From the NCBI RefSeq assembly GCF_003248515.1, contig NZ_QFOB01000011.1, positions 62,001-126,000 of the forward strand: DNA of 64,000 nucleotides. Direction: 5' to 3'. Below the pieces are notes generated by a model. That model made no database searches, had not been told where the DNA came from, and saw nothing but the letters and a program-made list of their open reading frames with translations. The DNA is from Sphingomonas sp. GTDB lineage: Bacteria; Pseudomonadota; Alphaproteobacteria; Sphingomonadales; Sphingomonadaceae. The translations under genes were made by a program, and so were the position numbers. Below are positions 24,948-33,441 of this stretch, one piece after another. Positions within the stretch are counted from its first letter, which is position 1. Each line of letters starts with the position of its first letter.

Positions 24948-26420
24948 TCAGGCCGTGGCCGGCGCGGTTTCGAAGAACCGGTCGAGGAAGGCGACCTGCG
25001 GCTCCCGCCAGCCTTTCCGCAACGAAGGCGTGTCGCCGAATTCGAGCAGGGCCGCGCTGTCGGGCGCATAGGCCGGCCAATCCACACCATCCGGCGTACC
25101 GGCCTTGGCGAAAGAGACCCATGCGCGGTGCATGACGCTCGCGATCCGCGCATCGGCCGCATCATGACGATGATCGGCCTCGCCGCGCGGCGGCAGGTCG
25201 GGCCGGTCGAACACGTAGCTCACCTCTTCGCTATGCTTCGGTGCGCCTTTGCCGGGGCGCCGGCGGGTGAAGAGATAACGCCAGACGGGAATGCCGGCTG
25301 CGGCGATCGTGCGGCTCAGTGCGGCCACGCCATAGGTGAACTGGGTATCGCCGAAGAGATTGGCGAGCGCGGCGGCGACGTCATCGTCGCTGCCCGTGGG
25401 ATAGAGGGTCTGCGCCTCGATCGCGTCCTTGCCGAAAGTCCGGTCGAGCAAAGCGAGGAAATCCGCGCGCGTCTTCACGGGCCACGCCGCCACCGCGTTC
25501 GAACCCTCATCCTCCATGCTGCCGATGATGGCGGGCACATGGGCGAAGCGGCCGGCGAGATAGCTGTCGCGATCGTCGGCGGGAACGACATGGCCATCGC
25601 GGATCGGGCGCAGGATGCGGGGCGCGGTGAGATTGCGCACGCCGGGCTCGATCAGCTTCTGGCGATCCAGCAGTTCGGCGGGGGACAAGGCGCGCAAGGC
25701 GGCGATATCGCCGTCCAGCGCCGCGCCGGCCGCTTCGGCGTCGACCAGCGAGGCGAGCGGCCGAAAGGCTCCAGGGCTCTGGAGGATGACCTGCCGGAAC
25801 AGGCCCTGCGCCAGCGGCGAAGTCATCAGCAGGCTGATGGAGGCGGCACCGGCCGACACGCCGAACAGCGTGACCCGGCCCGGATCGCCGCCGAAGCGCG
25901 CGATATTGTCGCGCACCCAGGCGAGGCCGGCAATCTGATCCAGCAGCCCATAATTGCCGGAAGTGCCGTCCGCGGATTCCGCCGTCAGCCCCGGATGGGC
26001 GAGGAAGCCGAACATGCCCACGCGATAGTTGATCGAAACATAGACCACGCCGTCGCGCGCGAAGGTCATGCCGTCCGCCCGCTCCTCCGCGCCGCTGCCG
26101 AAGACGAAGCTGCCGCCGAAGATCCAGACCATCACCGGCAAGCCCGCATCGGGGCTTTCGGCGGGTGTCCAGACGTTGAGCGTCAGGCAGTCCTCGCCCT
26201 GCGCGGTGGCGCGTGATCCGATGGGAAGCGCGGTCCGCTGCGGGCAATCCGCGCCGAAGCGTGTGGCGGCGCGTGTCTCGGTCCAGGGCTCGGGCGGGGC
26301 CGGGGGCTGCCAGCGGCGCGGCCCGGTGGGCGGTGCCGCGAACGGTATGCCGCGAAACACGCTGACATCGCCGATCCGCTCGCCCCTGATCGGGCCGTTG
26401 CAGGTGTCGATCTCAACCAT
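24948..26420 (-). CDS. Carboxylesterase, type B family
   Basis: A 490-residue alpha/beta hydrolase. The oxyanion segment is VWIFGGSFVFGSG (~98-110), the nucleophile Ser189 lies in FGVSAGAAS (family consensus GESAG, here Val), the acidic residue is in SMEDEGSN (~307) and the His in KHSEEVSYVF (~404). The family opening NGPIRGERIG..VFRGIPFAAPP is intact. No signal peptide is visible, so it is cytoplasmic, unlike many secreted type B enzymes. ATG 26420 overlaps the end of the MFS gene by eight bases, showing tight coupling with the transporter. It probably hydrolyses an ester (phthalate-ester, phenolic-ester or acyl) of the imported compound before or after ring attack. Confidence 0.92.
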   Translation of the reverse strand: MVEIDTCNGPIRGERIGDVSVFRGIPFAAPPTGPRRWQPPAPPEPWTETRAATRFGADCPQRTALPIGSRATAQGEDCLTLNVWTPAESPDAGLPVMVWIFGGSFVFGSGAEERADGMTFARDGVVYVSINYRVGMFGFLAHPGLTAESADGTSGNYGLLDQIAGLAWVRDNIARFGGDPGRVTLFGVSAGAASISLLMTSPLAQGLFRQVILQSPGAFRPLASLVDAEAAGAALDGDIAALRALSPAELLDRQKLIEPGVRNLTAPRILRPIRDGHVVPADDRDSYLAGRFAHVPAIIGSMEDEGSNAVAAWPVKTRADFLALLDRTFGKDAIEAQTLYPTGSDDDVAAALANLFGDTQFTYGVAALSRTIAAAGIPVWRYLFTRRRPGKGAPKHSEEVSYVFDRPDLPPRGEADHRHDAADARIASVMHRAWVSFAKAGTPDGVDWPAYAPDSAALLEFGDTPSLRKGWREPQVAFLDRFFETAPATA

Positions 26421-27612
26421 GGCTCTTGTCCTTCGCGGTACGGACATAGGCGGCATCGCTGCAGAACAGCGCCATGACGAGGAAGGCGAGGATCGGCCCC
26501 GCCGCCATCGTGGCAAAGGCGCTGGCGAAGGAGTGGGTGCGCGCGAAGACGGCGCCGATCGCCAGCGGAACCACGACGCCTCCCATCTGCTGCAACGCAT
26601 TCGTGGCGCCGGTGGCGGTGCCGGCCGTGCGATGGCCGCCGACCTCAGCGATGAGGGTGGAGAGGATCGGCCCCCAGCTGAAGCCGAAGAAGCCAAGCAG
26701 GGTCGCCACGATCTGGAACTGGAGCGGGCTCGAAAGCTGACCGAATGCGAGCAGCCCGATCGAGAAAAGCAGCAGCACCACCAGGATCGGCATCTTGCGC
26801 CGGCCACCGAGATAATCGGAGATCGCACCCGTCACCGGCTTGGCGATCACGGCGGCGGCGCCGAAAAGGGTGGTGGCGAGGCCGGCCTGCGCGGGTGACA
26901 GGCCATGGCCCTTCGACATCAGGGCCGTGGCCCAGAAAGCGAAGCCCCAAGTGCCCCACGCCGCGCCGAAGCCGACAAGGGCCAGGCGGGCAAGCTCCGG
27001 ATTGCGCAGCACGGCCGCGATCTCGCGCCAGGAAATGCGTCCGGCTGCGGCCACCGTGCCGGGCGTATCCTGCAACAGCAGCATGATCATGCCGCCGAAG
27101 AGGAGCGTGACGACGCCCATGGCGCGATAGACATAGGGCCATTCGACATGAGCGAGCATCAGGGGAATGCCGCTCCCCGTAATCATCACCGCGACGGGCA
27201 GCGAGGTCATCAGGATGCCGATCGCCCTGGCGCGGCCAAGCGGGGGGAACCAGGCGGCGAGCACCTTGATGCAGGCCGCATAATCGGCGCCCGCCGCCAG
27301 CCCCATCAGAAACTGCATCGCGATGCCGGATGGTACCGATCCGATGAAGCTGAAGCCGAAGGTGAACAGCCCCAGCAGGATCAGGGTGGATCCCATGCCG
27401 ATGCGCGAGCCGAGGCGGTCGACGACCACGCCGCCCACGAGATTGGAAATGACATAGCCGCTGAAGAAGGCGCTGGCGAAGCTGCCGAGCGCGGTCAGCG
27501 GCAGGCCGCTGGCCGCGCTCACGCTGGAAGCGACGCTGGACCAGGCGAGGCGATCGACGAACGAAAGCAGCAAAGCCAGCCAGGCGATGGCGAGAATGGT
27601 CCAGCGGCTCAT
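26413..27612 (-). CDS. MFS transporter, anion:cation symporter-like
   Basis: A 399-residue inner-membrane permease with twelve hydrophobic segments. The loop-2 signature appears as GGVVVDRLGSRIGMG, with a related motif GAISDYLGGRRKMP in the second half, as in the aromatic-acid/ACS-like branch (phthalate, 4-hydroxybenzoate, galactonate permeases). It lies 33 bases behind the ring-cleavage dioxygenase gene and overlaps the esterase gene, so it should carry the operon's substrate, probably an aromatic carboxylate, across the inner membrane after the TonB receptor has moved it through the outer membrane. Substrate assignment is by context only. Confidence 0.9.
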   Translation of the reverse strand: MSRWTILAIAWLALLLSFVDRLAWSSVASSVSAASGLPLTALGSFASAFFSGYVISNLVGGVVVDRLGSRIGMGSTLILLGLFTFGFSFIGSVPSGIAMQFLMGLAAGADYAACIKVLAAWFPPLGRARAIGILMTSLPVAVMITGSGIPLMLAHVEWPYVYRAMGVVTLLFGGMIMLLLQDTPGTVAAAGRISWREIAAVLRNPELARLALVGFGAAWGTWGFAFWATALMSKGHGLSPAQAGLATTLFGAAAVIAKPVTGAISDYLGGRRKMPILVVLLLFSIGLLAFGQLSSPLQFQIVATLLGFFGFSWGPILSTLIAEVGGHRTAGTATGATNALQQMGGVVVPLAIGAVFARTHSFASAFATMAAGPILAFLVMALFCSDAAYVRTAKDKSHG

Positions 27613-27645
27613 TCGATTATCCTCGTGCCAGAATGCCCGTTGCCA

Positions 27646-28629
27646 TCAACGCCACAACGCGAAGCCAAGGCCGGTGCCCGTGCCCGCTTCGGTGCGGATG
27701 CCGGGCACATAGCCCGTCCAGCTGACGTCCAGCGCCTCCAGCGCGCCGGCGACGCAGATCCAGTTGCGGATCTCGGAGCTTCCCGAATTCAGCTTCTCGC
27801 GGGGCAGGGCGCGCAGCGCATCGGCATCCCTGGCCCGGATCGCGCGGAACACCTCGCCGTCCAGTTCCTCATCGACCAGAAAGTGGCTGAGCCCGCCCGA
27901 GGCGACGATGCCGATCCTGGCCTCCCCGGGAAGCGAGGCGACGGCGCGCCCGATCGCCTGGCCGATCGCGTAGCAGCGCGACGGGGTCGGCTGGTTCGGC
28001 GGGAAATAGGCGTTGAGGAATACGGGCACGATCGGCACCGGCCGGTTGCGCAGCAATTGCGTGTGGATGAAGGCGATCGAATGGCTCTCGCCCTTGCCCT
28101 GGGGAAGGTGGCGGGCGGCCGATACGTCGAAATCGCTGTCGATCAGGCACCCGATCAGATGGCGGGCCAATTCGTGCGCCACGGGATAATCGCGGGCGAC
28201 CGCCGAATATTGCCGCTTCGATGCCTCCACGAGCCAGTCGGCCCGGCCCGGTGTGGCCGTGTAGGGAAGGGCCGCGATCGTCTCGCCATGATAGACGAGC
28301 AACGCGGGGTGATTGTCGGGCAGATACAGTTCGTTCTGATCGTCACCCACGATGATGAGGGCATCCAGATCGGCACCCAGGATTTCATCGGCCATATGTT
28401 CGATATGGGCGCGCGCTTCCGCCAGCCTTTCCGCCAGCCGTTCCGGCGTCAGGAGGGGCGCGAGGCTGTTACCCCGCCGTTCCGCCTCGCGCGCGAAGGT
28501 GGTGGGAGCCCCGTTCGTGTCGAGCAGCGGGATACCGGGATCCCATTCACGATAGCGGGGCAGATCACGCGGATCGACGAGCAGCATCGACGTGTGCGAC
28601 GTGGCGGCCCCAAGGACGAGTCTGGCCAT
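27646..28629 (-). CDS. Class III extradiol ring-cleavage dioxygenase (LigB/LigZ-like)
   Basis: A 327-residue dioxygenase of the LigB superfamily that opens catecholic rings next to the hydroxyl pair using Fe(II). The first iron-ligand His is in ATSHTS (H12). A second block IIVGDDQNELYLPDN matches the conserved metal/active-site segment, and HSIAFIH and GGLSHFLVDEELD carry further conserved histidines, including the acid-base His. The single ~330-residue chain without a LigA-type small subunit resembles LigZ or DesZ-like enzymes more than LigAB. It starts two bases before the end of the upstream frame (gap of one base), so it is coupled to the HyuAB gene. With the Rieske gene it makes a hydroxylate/demethylate-then-cleave pair as in the LigX-LigZ route for lignin biphenyls. 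Confidence 0.88.
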   Translation of the reverse strand: MARLVLGAATSHTSMLLVDPRDLPRYREWDPGIPLLDTNGAPTTFAREAERRGNSLAPLLTPERLAERLAEARAHIEHMADEILGADLDALIIVGDDQNELYLPDNHPALLVYHGETIAALPYTATPGRADWLVEASKRQYSAVARDYPVAHELARHLIGCLIDSDFDVSAARHLPQGKGESHSIAFIHTQLLRNRPVPIVPVFLNAYFPPNQPTPSRCYAIGQAIGRAVASLPGEARIGIVASGGLSHFLVDEELDGEVFRAIRARDADALRALPREKLNSGSSEIRNWICVAGALEALDVSWTGYVPGIRTEAGTGTGLGFALWR

Positions 28630-28630
28630 G

Positions 28631-31600
28631 TCAGCGGGCTCCGCCGTCTGCCGGCGCGCCATAGCCGCCACCGCCCGGCGTCTCGATCGCGATCAGATCG
28701 CCTGCGGCAAGCTCCACGTCCGCCGTGCCGCTGATATGTTCGACAAGCCCGTCCGCGCGCTCGATCCACTGGCGCCCGGAGGCTCCCGGGCCGCCCTGGG
28801 ACAGGCCGAACGGCGCGCGCGTGCGCCGCGATGCGACGATCGTCGCCGTCATCGGTTCCAGCATGCGAACCGCGCGCATCACGCCGTCACCGCCGCGATG
28901 GGCGCCCGCGCCGCCTGATCCGCGACGGACGGCGAAGCGTTCCAGCCGCACGGGATAACGCAGCTCGAGGATTTCCGGATCGGTGATGCGGGTATTGGTC
29001 ATATGGCTGTGCACCGCCGACGCGCCATCAAAGTCGGGGCCGGCGCCGGTGCCGCCGCAGATCGTTTCATAATATTGATATCTTTCGTTTCCGAACAGGA
29101 AGTTGTTCATCGTGCCCTGGCTGGCGGCGGAGGCGCCGAGCGCGCCGAGAAGCGCATTCGCAACAGCCTGGCTCACCTCCGTATTGCCCGCCACGACGGC
29201 GCTGCCCGGCGCGGGCGAAAGGAAGCTGCCGGCGGGAATGCGGATGTCGAGCGGGGCGAGGCAGCCCTCGTTGAGCGGCAGATCGCTGTCGACGAGGCAG
29301 CGGAAGACATAGAGGATCACTGAGGTGGTCACGGCCGGCGGAGCATTGAAATTGCCGGGCCGCTGTTCCGCCGTCCCCGCGAAATCGATCGTGGCGGAGC
29401 GATTGGCGCGATCCACCGAGACCGTCACGCGGAGCAGCGATCCATCGTCCATCTCATAATCGAACCGGCCGTCGCCGATCCGGTCGATCACGCGGCGGAT
29501 GCTTTCCTCCGCGTTGGCGAGGACGAAGCCCATGTAGCGGGAAACCAGGGGCCAGCCGTGGCGGGCGATCACATGGCGAAGCTCGGCGATGCCGGCTTCG
29601 TTGGCGGCGATCTGCGCCTTGATGTCGGCCACGTTCGTATCGGGATTGCGCGCCGGATAGGGGGCGCCGGTAAGCAGAGCGCGGAACGCCTCCTCGCGAA
29701 ACTCGCCGCCGTCCAGCAGCAGGAAATTGTCGATGACGACGCCCTCCTCCTCCAGCGTCCGCGAGCGCGATGGAGTGGATCCCGGCGTCGTGCCGCCGAT
29801 ATCGGCGTGGTGGCCGCGATTGCCGACGAAGAAGAGCAGGGTCTTGCCATCGGCATCGAAGACCGGGGCGACGACGGTGACGTCCGGCAGGTGGGTGCCG
29901 CCGTTGAACGGATCGTTGATCGCGATCATGTCGCCGGGTTTGAGCGCGTCGCGCCGGTTGGCCAGCACGGTGCGGACGCACTCGCCCATCGCGCCCAGAT
30001 GAACCGGCACGTGCGGCGCATTGGCGATCAGCCTGCCCTCGGCATCAAACAGCGCGCACGAAAAATCGAGCCTTTCCTTGATATTGACGCTGGTTGAGGT
30101 GTTGCGTAGCACCGCGCCCATCTGTTCGGCGACGGCCATGAACATGCTGTTGAACAGTTCGAGCAGCACGGGATCCGCACGCTCGCCATCCGCGTCCCGC
30201 TGTTCCGCCCGTGGAGTCGCCCGGGTCAGCAGCAGCTGGGCGCCCGGTTCGACAAGCGCCGTCCATCCCTGTTCGACCACCGTCGTACCGGTCGTCTCGC
30301 GGATGATGGCCGGGCCGACAATGTGATCGCCGGGCGCCAGCGTGTCGCGATCGAACACCGGCACGTCGCGGAAGCCGCCGTCGACATGCATCGACACCTG
30401 CTCGATCGGCAGCAGGGGAGCGCCTTCGCGCGGGGCGAGGGGGCTGGCGGAGACGGGTTCGCCGCGCCGTATCGCCTCGGCGGTCACGCTTTCCAGGATC
30501 AGTGCCCGTTCCGGCGTGGCGAAGCCGAAGCGCGTGCGATGCGCGGCGTGGAAGGCCTCCTCCATGGCGCCGCGCTCCGCCAGCGCGACGGTGAGCGCGG
30601 TGTCGGTGCCGGCGTAACGAAGGTCGGCCGAGACGATCGTGTCGATCGCGCCGCCCTTGTCATCCCGTACCGTTTCCGCAGCGGTCGTGGAGAGCGCCGC
30701 GGCCGTCTCCCGCGCCGCGCGCAGCGCCTCCTCGTCGAACGGTCGTTCGATCGCCTGCTGGCGGACGGCGCTCTGGTCGGCAAGGCCCATCCCATATGCC
30801 GAAAGCACGCCCGCGAAGGGGTGGACGAGAACCGAGCCCATGCCCAGTTCGTCAGCAACGAGGCAGGCATGCTGGCCGCCGGCGCCGCCGAAGCAGACCA
30901 ACGCGAAGGCGGTGGGGTCCTGCCCCTTTTCCAGCGTCACCTGCTTGATCGCGGCGGCCATGTTGGCGACGGCGATCCGCAGGAAGCCTTCCGCGACATC
31001 TTCGGCGGAATGGGGCTGGCCCGTGGCGTTCGTCACCGTTTCCGCGAGCGCCGCAAACCGGGCCTGCACCGCATTCCGATCGAGCGGAAGATTGCCCTCC
31101 GGGCCGAAGATGGCCGGGAAATGCCGGGGGTTGAGCTTGCCGAGCAGCACATTGGCGTCGGTCACGGTCAGCGGTCCACCGCGGCGATAGCAGGCGGGGC
31201 CAGGATTGGCTCCCGCGCTCTCGGGGCCTACGCGGAAGCGCGCGCCATCGAATTGAAGGATCGATCCGCCGCCCGCCGCGACGGTGTTGATCGCCATCAT
31301 CGGCACGCGCACCTCGATGCCTGCCACTTCCGCGTCCACGGTCCGCTCGAAGGCGCCGGCATAGAGCGCCACGTCGGTCGAGGTGCCGCCCATGTCGAAG
31401 CCGATGACATTGGCGAAGCCGGCCGCCTGCGCCGTGCGCGCCGCGCCGACGATGCCGCCAGCCGGCCCGGACAGGATCGCATCCTTGCCCTGGAACAGAT
31501 CGGCCGCGGTGAGGCCGCCGTTCGACTGCATGAAATAGACGCGGCTGTCTTGCAGCTCGCCCGTCACCTGATCGACATAGCGCCGCAGGACGGGCGACAG

Positions 31601-32239
31601 ATAGGCGTCCAGCACGGTCGTTCCGCCGCGCGCGACGAGGCCCATCAGCGCGCTGATTTCGTGGCTGGCGGAAACCTGCTCGAAGCCGGCCGCGCGGGCG
31701 AGGGCGGCGATGCGCCGTTCCGTCTCCGGATATTTCCAGGCGTGGACCAGGGCGATCGCGCAGGACGTGAAGCCTTCGGCGCGGCGCCTGGCGAGGGTTT
31801 CGGCCAGCGCCGCCTCGTCCAGCGGGCGCAGGCCGGAGCCATCCGCGCCGACGCGACCGCCGACTTCCTCGACGGCTTCATACAGGGGCGCCTGCTTGGC
31901 GATGGCGAGATCGAACAGCCGTGGGCGGGCCTGATGGCCGATCTCCAGCAGATCGGCGAAGCCTTCGTCCACCAGCAGCAGCGTTCGCGCGCCCTTGCGC
32001 TCCAGCAGCGCATTGGTGGCGACGGTCGTACCCATCTTGATATGGTCGATCGTGTCGCCGGGCAGCGGCGCGTCGAGCGCAAGCCCCAGCGCGGTGCGGA
32101 TCCCCGCCACCGCGGCATCGCGATAGCGCTCCGGATTCTCGCTCAGCATCTTCACCGTGGAAAAATGCCCCGCCGGATCACGCGCGACGACATCCGTGAA
32201 GGTGCCGCCCCGATCGATCCAGAATTGCCAGCCGTTCAT
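28631..32239 (-). CDS. Fused hydantoinase A/B (5-oxoprolinase-type) protein
   Basis: A 1202-residue protein with the full 5-oxoprolinase layout. The HyuA half (residues ~1-690) has the ATPase motifs DRGGTFTDVVA, MGTTVATNALLERKGA and FDMGGTSTDVAL. The HyuB half (~700-1200) has NTSTSVNIKERLDFSCALFD, INDPFNGGTHLPDVTVV, GNRGHHADIGG and the terminal GGGGYG. Family members use ATP to open oxoproline or hydantoin rings, or act as acetone/acetophenone carboxylase subunits. AGGA lies six bases before ATG 32239. Inside an aromatic operon it might open a lactam or imide, or carboxylate an aryl ketone; glutathione salvage is the housekeeping alternative. No separate gamma subunit of acetone carboxylase is present, which favours the oxoprolinase/hydantoinase reading. 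Confidence 0.9.
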   Translation of the reverse strand: MNGWQFWIDRGGTFTDVVARDPAGHFSTVKMLSENPERYRDAAVAGIRTALGLALDAPLPGDTIDHIKMGTTVATNALLERKGARTLLLVDEGFADLLEIGHQARPRLFDLAIAKQAPLYEAVEEVGGRVGADGSGLRPLDEAALAETLARRRAEGFTSCAIALVHAWKYPETERRIAALARAAGFEQVSASHEISALMGLVARGGTTVLDAYLSPVLRRYVDQVTGELQDSRVYFMQSNGGLTAADLFQGKDAILSGPAGGIVGAARTAQAAGFANVIGFDMGGTSTDVALYAGAFERTVDAEVAGIEVRVPMMAINTVAAGGGSILQFDGARFRVGPESAGANPGPACYRRGGPLTVTDANVLLGKLNPRHFPAIFGPEGNLPLDRNAVQARFAALAETVTNATGQPHSAEDVAEGFLRIAVANMAAAIKQVTLEKGQDPTAFALVCFGGAGGQHACLVADELGMGSVLVHPFAGVLSAYGMGLADQSAVRQQAIERPFDEEALRAARETAAALSTTAAETVRDDKGGAIDTIVSADLRYAGTDTALTVALAERGAMEEAFHAAHRTRFGFATPERALILESVTAEAIRRGEPVSASPLAPREGAPLLPIEQVSMHVDGGFRDVPVFDRDTLAPGDHIVGPAIIRETTGTTVVEQGWTALVEPGAQLLLTRATPRAEQRDADGERADPVLLELFNSMFMAVAEQMGAVLRNTSTSVNIKERLDFSCALFDAEGRLIANAPHVPVHLGAMGECVRTVLANRRDALKPGDMIAINDPFNGGTHLPDVTVVAPVFDADGKTLLFFVGNRGHHADIGGTTPGSTPSRSRTLEEEGVVIDNFLLLDGGEFREEAFRALLTGAPYPARNPDTNVADIKAQIAANEAGIAELRHVIARHGWPLVSRYMGFVLANAEESIRRVIDRIGDGRFDYEMDDGSLLRVTVSVDRANRSATIDFAGTAEQRPGNFNAPPAVTTSVILYVFRCLVDSDLPLNEGCLAPLDIRIPAGSFLSPAPGSAVVAGNTEVSQAVANALLGALGASAASQGTMNNFLFGNERYQYYETICGGTGAGPDFDGASAVHSHMTNTRITDPEILELRYPVRLERFAVRRGSGGAGAHRGGDGVMRAVRMLEPMTATIVASRRTRAPFGLSQGGPGASGRQWIERADGLVEHISGTADVELAAGDLIAIETPGGGGYGAPADGGAR

Positions 32240-32305
32240 GTCAGTCCTGTCGAAATTCTGTGGAATGTGGTGCCGATCCGGCGGCAGCATGAATAAGCGC
32301 CGCCA

Positions 32306-33346
32306 TCAACTGCCCCATGCGCGCGTGGTGGGCGCGAAAAGGCTTTCGACCGGCACGATCCGGTCGATGATCCTTTGATCCGCTGCGTGACGGATCAATT
32401 CCTTCAGCATCGCATGATTTTGGGGGACGCCGTAGGGGAGAGGATCGGTGACGATCTGAAGCAGCGTCTCGTTGCGCCGATCCGCCGCGTCCGGCTCCCG
32501 GATCGCACCCGCCCGGAGATCGGCGAGATAGAGAAGCTTCGCCTCGTGAAAGGCGTTGACGAGATCGAGCGCCATTTCGGGGCGCTCGGCCAGCAGCGTA
32601 TCGCGCACCACGATCAGATGATTGATCGGATAATGATCGTGAGTGCAAAACCGGCCGAGCGCGATCTCCTGGTGGTTCGGGATCAGGGGCACGATATCCG
32701 GATGGGCGGGATCGATGCCGATCGCGGCCGCCACATCGCCACGCAGAAGAAGCTCCCGGATCGTGGCGCCGTCCGCGATGCGCCTCACACAAGCGGGTGG
32801 CCGATAATCGGCGACATGCTCATCGCCCGCCATCACCCAATCGATCCGGGCCAGATCCACGCCATAATGCGCGCTCAATATGCCGCGTGCCCAGACTCCG
32901 GTCGTGACGGTATAGCCCCGATCCAGCCCGACGCTCCGCCCCTCGAGATCCTTTGGCGCCGCGATGCCGGCATCACGGCGCACGAAGATGGCGCCGTGAT
33001 GAAAGCCCCGCATCGGGAAAACCGGCAGCGCCGTGATGGGAACGCCCCGCGCGCGGGCGCACACATAGGTGGAAATCGCCATTTCGCACATGTCGAACTC
33101 GAGGCCGCGCACCATGCGCCGGAAGGCGGGGGGCAGGCTGGTGAAGGAGGAAACCTCCATCCGGAAGGCAGACGGAACGATGCGTCCCTCGGCCAATGCC
33201 CGCACCGCACCGCCATTGCCCAGAGCCGCGCTGAAGCCGGGGCGTTCGATCACCGTGCGCACCTCCGTAGGCCAGGGCCACCCGCCATCGGCGGCGCGCA
33301 GATGCGCCAGCGGAATTTCACCGTCTCTGGTGGGGGTGGCGGACAA
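32306..33346 (-). CDS. 4,5-dihydroxyphthalate decarboxylase (Pht5)-like protein
   Basis: A ~346-residue protein with the periplasmic-binding-protein fold used by the decarboxylase Pht5. Matching blocks are FDMCEMAISTYVCARARG, ITALPVFPMRGFHHGAIFVR, DLEGRSVGLDRGYTVTTGVWARGIL and YGVDLARIDWVMAGDEHV. No signal peptide is seen, so it is not an exported ABC binding protein, which supports an enzyme. Pht5 removes CO2 from 4,5-dihydroxyphthalate to give protocatechuate. The frame opens at a TTG (33346) with no good ribosome site and no nearby in-frame ATG, so the N-terminus is uncertain. It lies 66 bases ahead of the HyuAB gene. The substrate may be a related ortho-dicarboxylate rather than dihydroxyphthalate itself. 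Confidence 0.75.
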   Translation of the reverse strand: MSATPTRDGEIPLAHLRAADGGWPWPTEVRTVIERPGFSAALGNGGAVRALAEGRIVPSAFRMEVSSFTSLPPAFRRMVRGLEFDMCEMAISTYVCARARGVPITALPVFPMRGFHHGAIFVRRDAGIAAPKDLEGRSVGLDRGYTVTTGVWARGILSAHYGVDLARIDWVMAGDEHVADYRPPACVRRIADGATIRELLLRGDVAAAIGIDPAHPDIVPLIPNHQEIALGRFCTHDHYPINHLIVVRDTLLAERPEMALDLVNAFHEAKLLYLADLRAGAIREPDAADRRNETLLQIVTDPLPYGVPQNHAMLKELIRHAADQRIIDRIVPVESLFAPTTRAWGS

Positions 33347-33402
33347 GGGGCGATTTCCGTTTTCGGCTGAATTGAGGGGTGTTGCGATCGATCAGAAGGG
33401 AC

Positions 33403-33435
33403 GGGCGGATGCGCATTCTGCACGAGCATCCGCCC
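33403..33435 (-). terminator. Hairpin behind the TonB receptor gene
   Basis: GGGCGGATGC and GCATCCGCCC form a perfect 10-bp stem with a 13-base loop, six bases after the receptor stop codon on the minus strand. There is no T-run. It may attenuate transcription so that the receptor is made in excess over the catabolic enzymes downstream. Confidence 0.55.
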
Positions 33436-33441
33436 CACCAC

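Noticed and set aside
32306..33346. Periplasmic ABC-transporter binding protein
   Set aside because: No signal peptide and no ABC permease or ATPase genes; the sequence blocks fit Pht5-like decarboxylases better.
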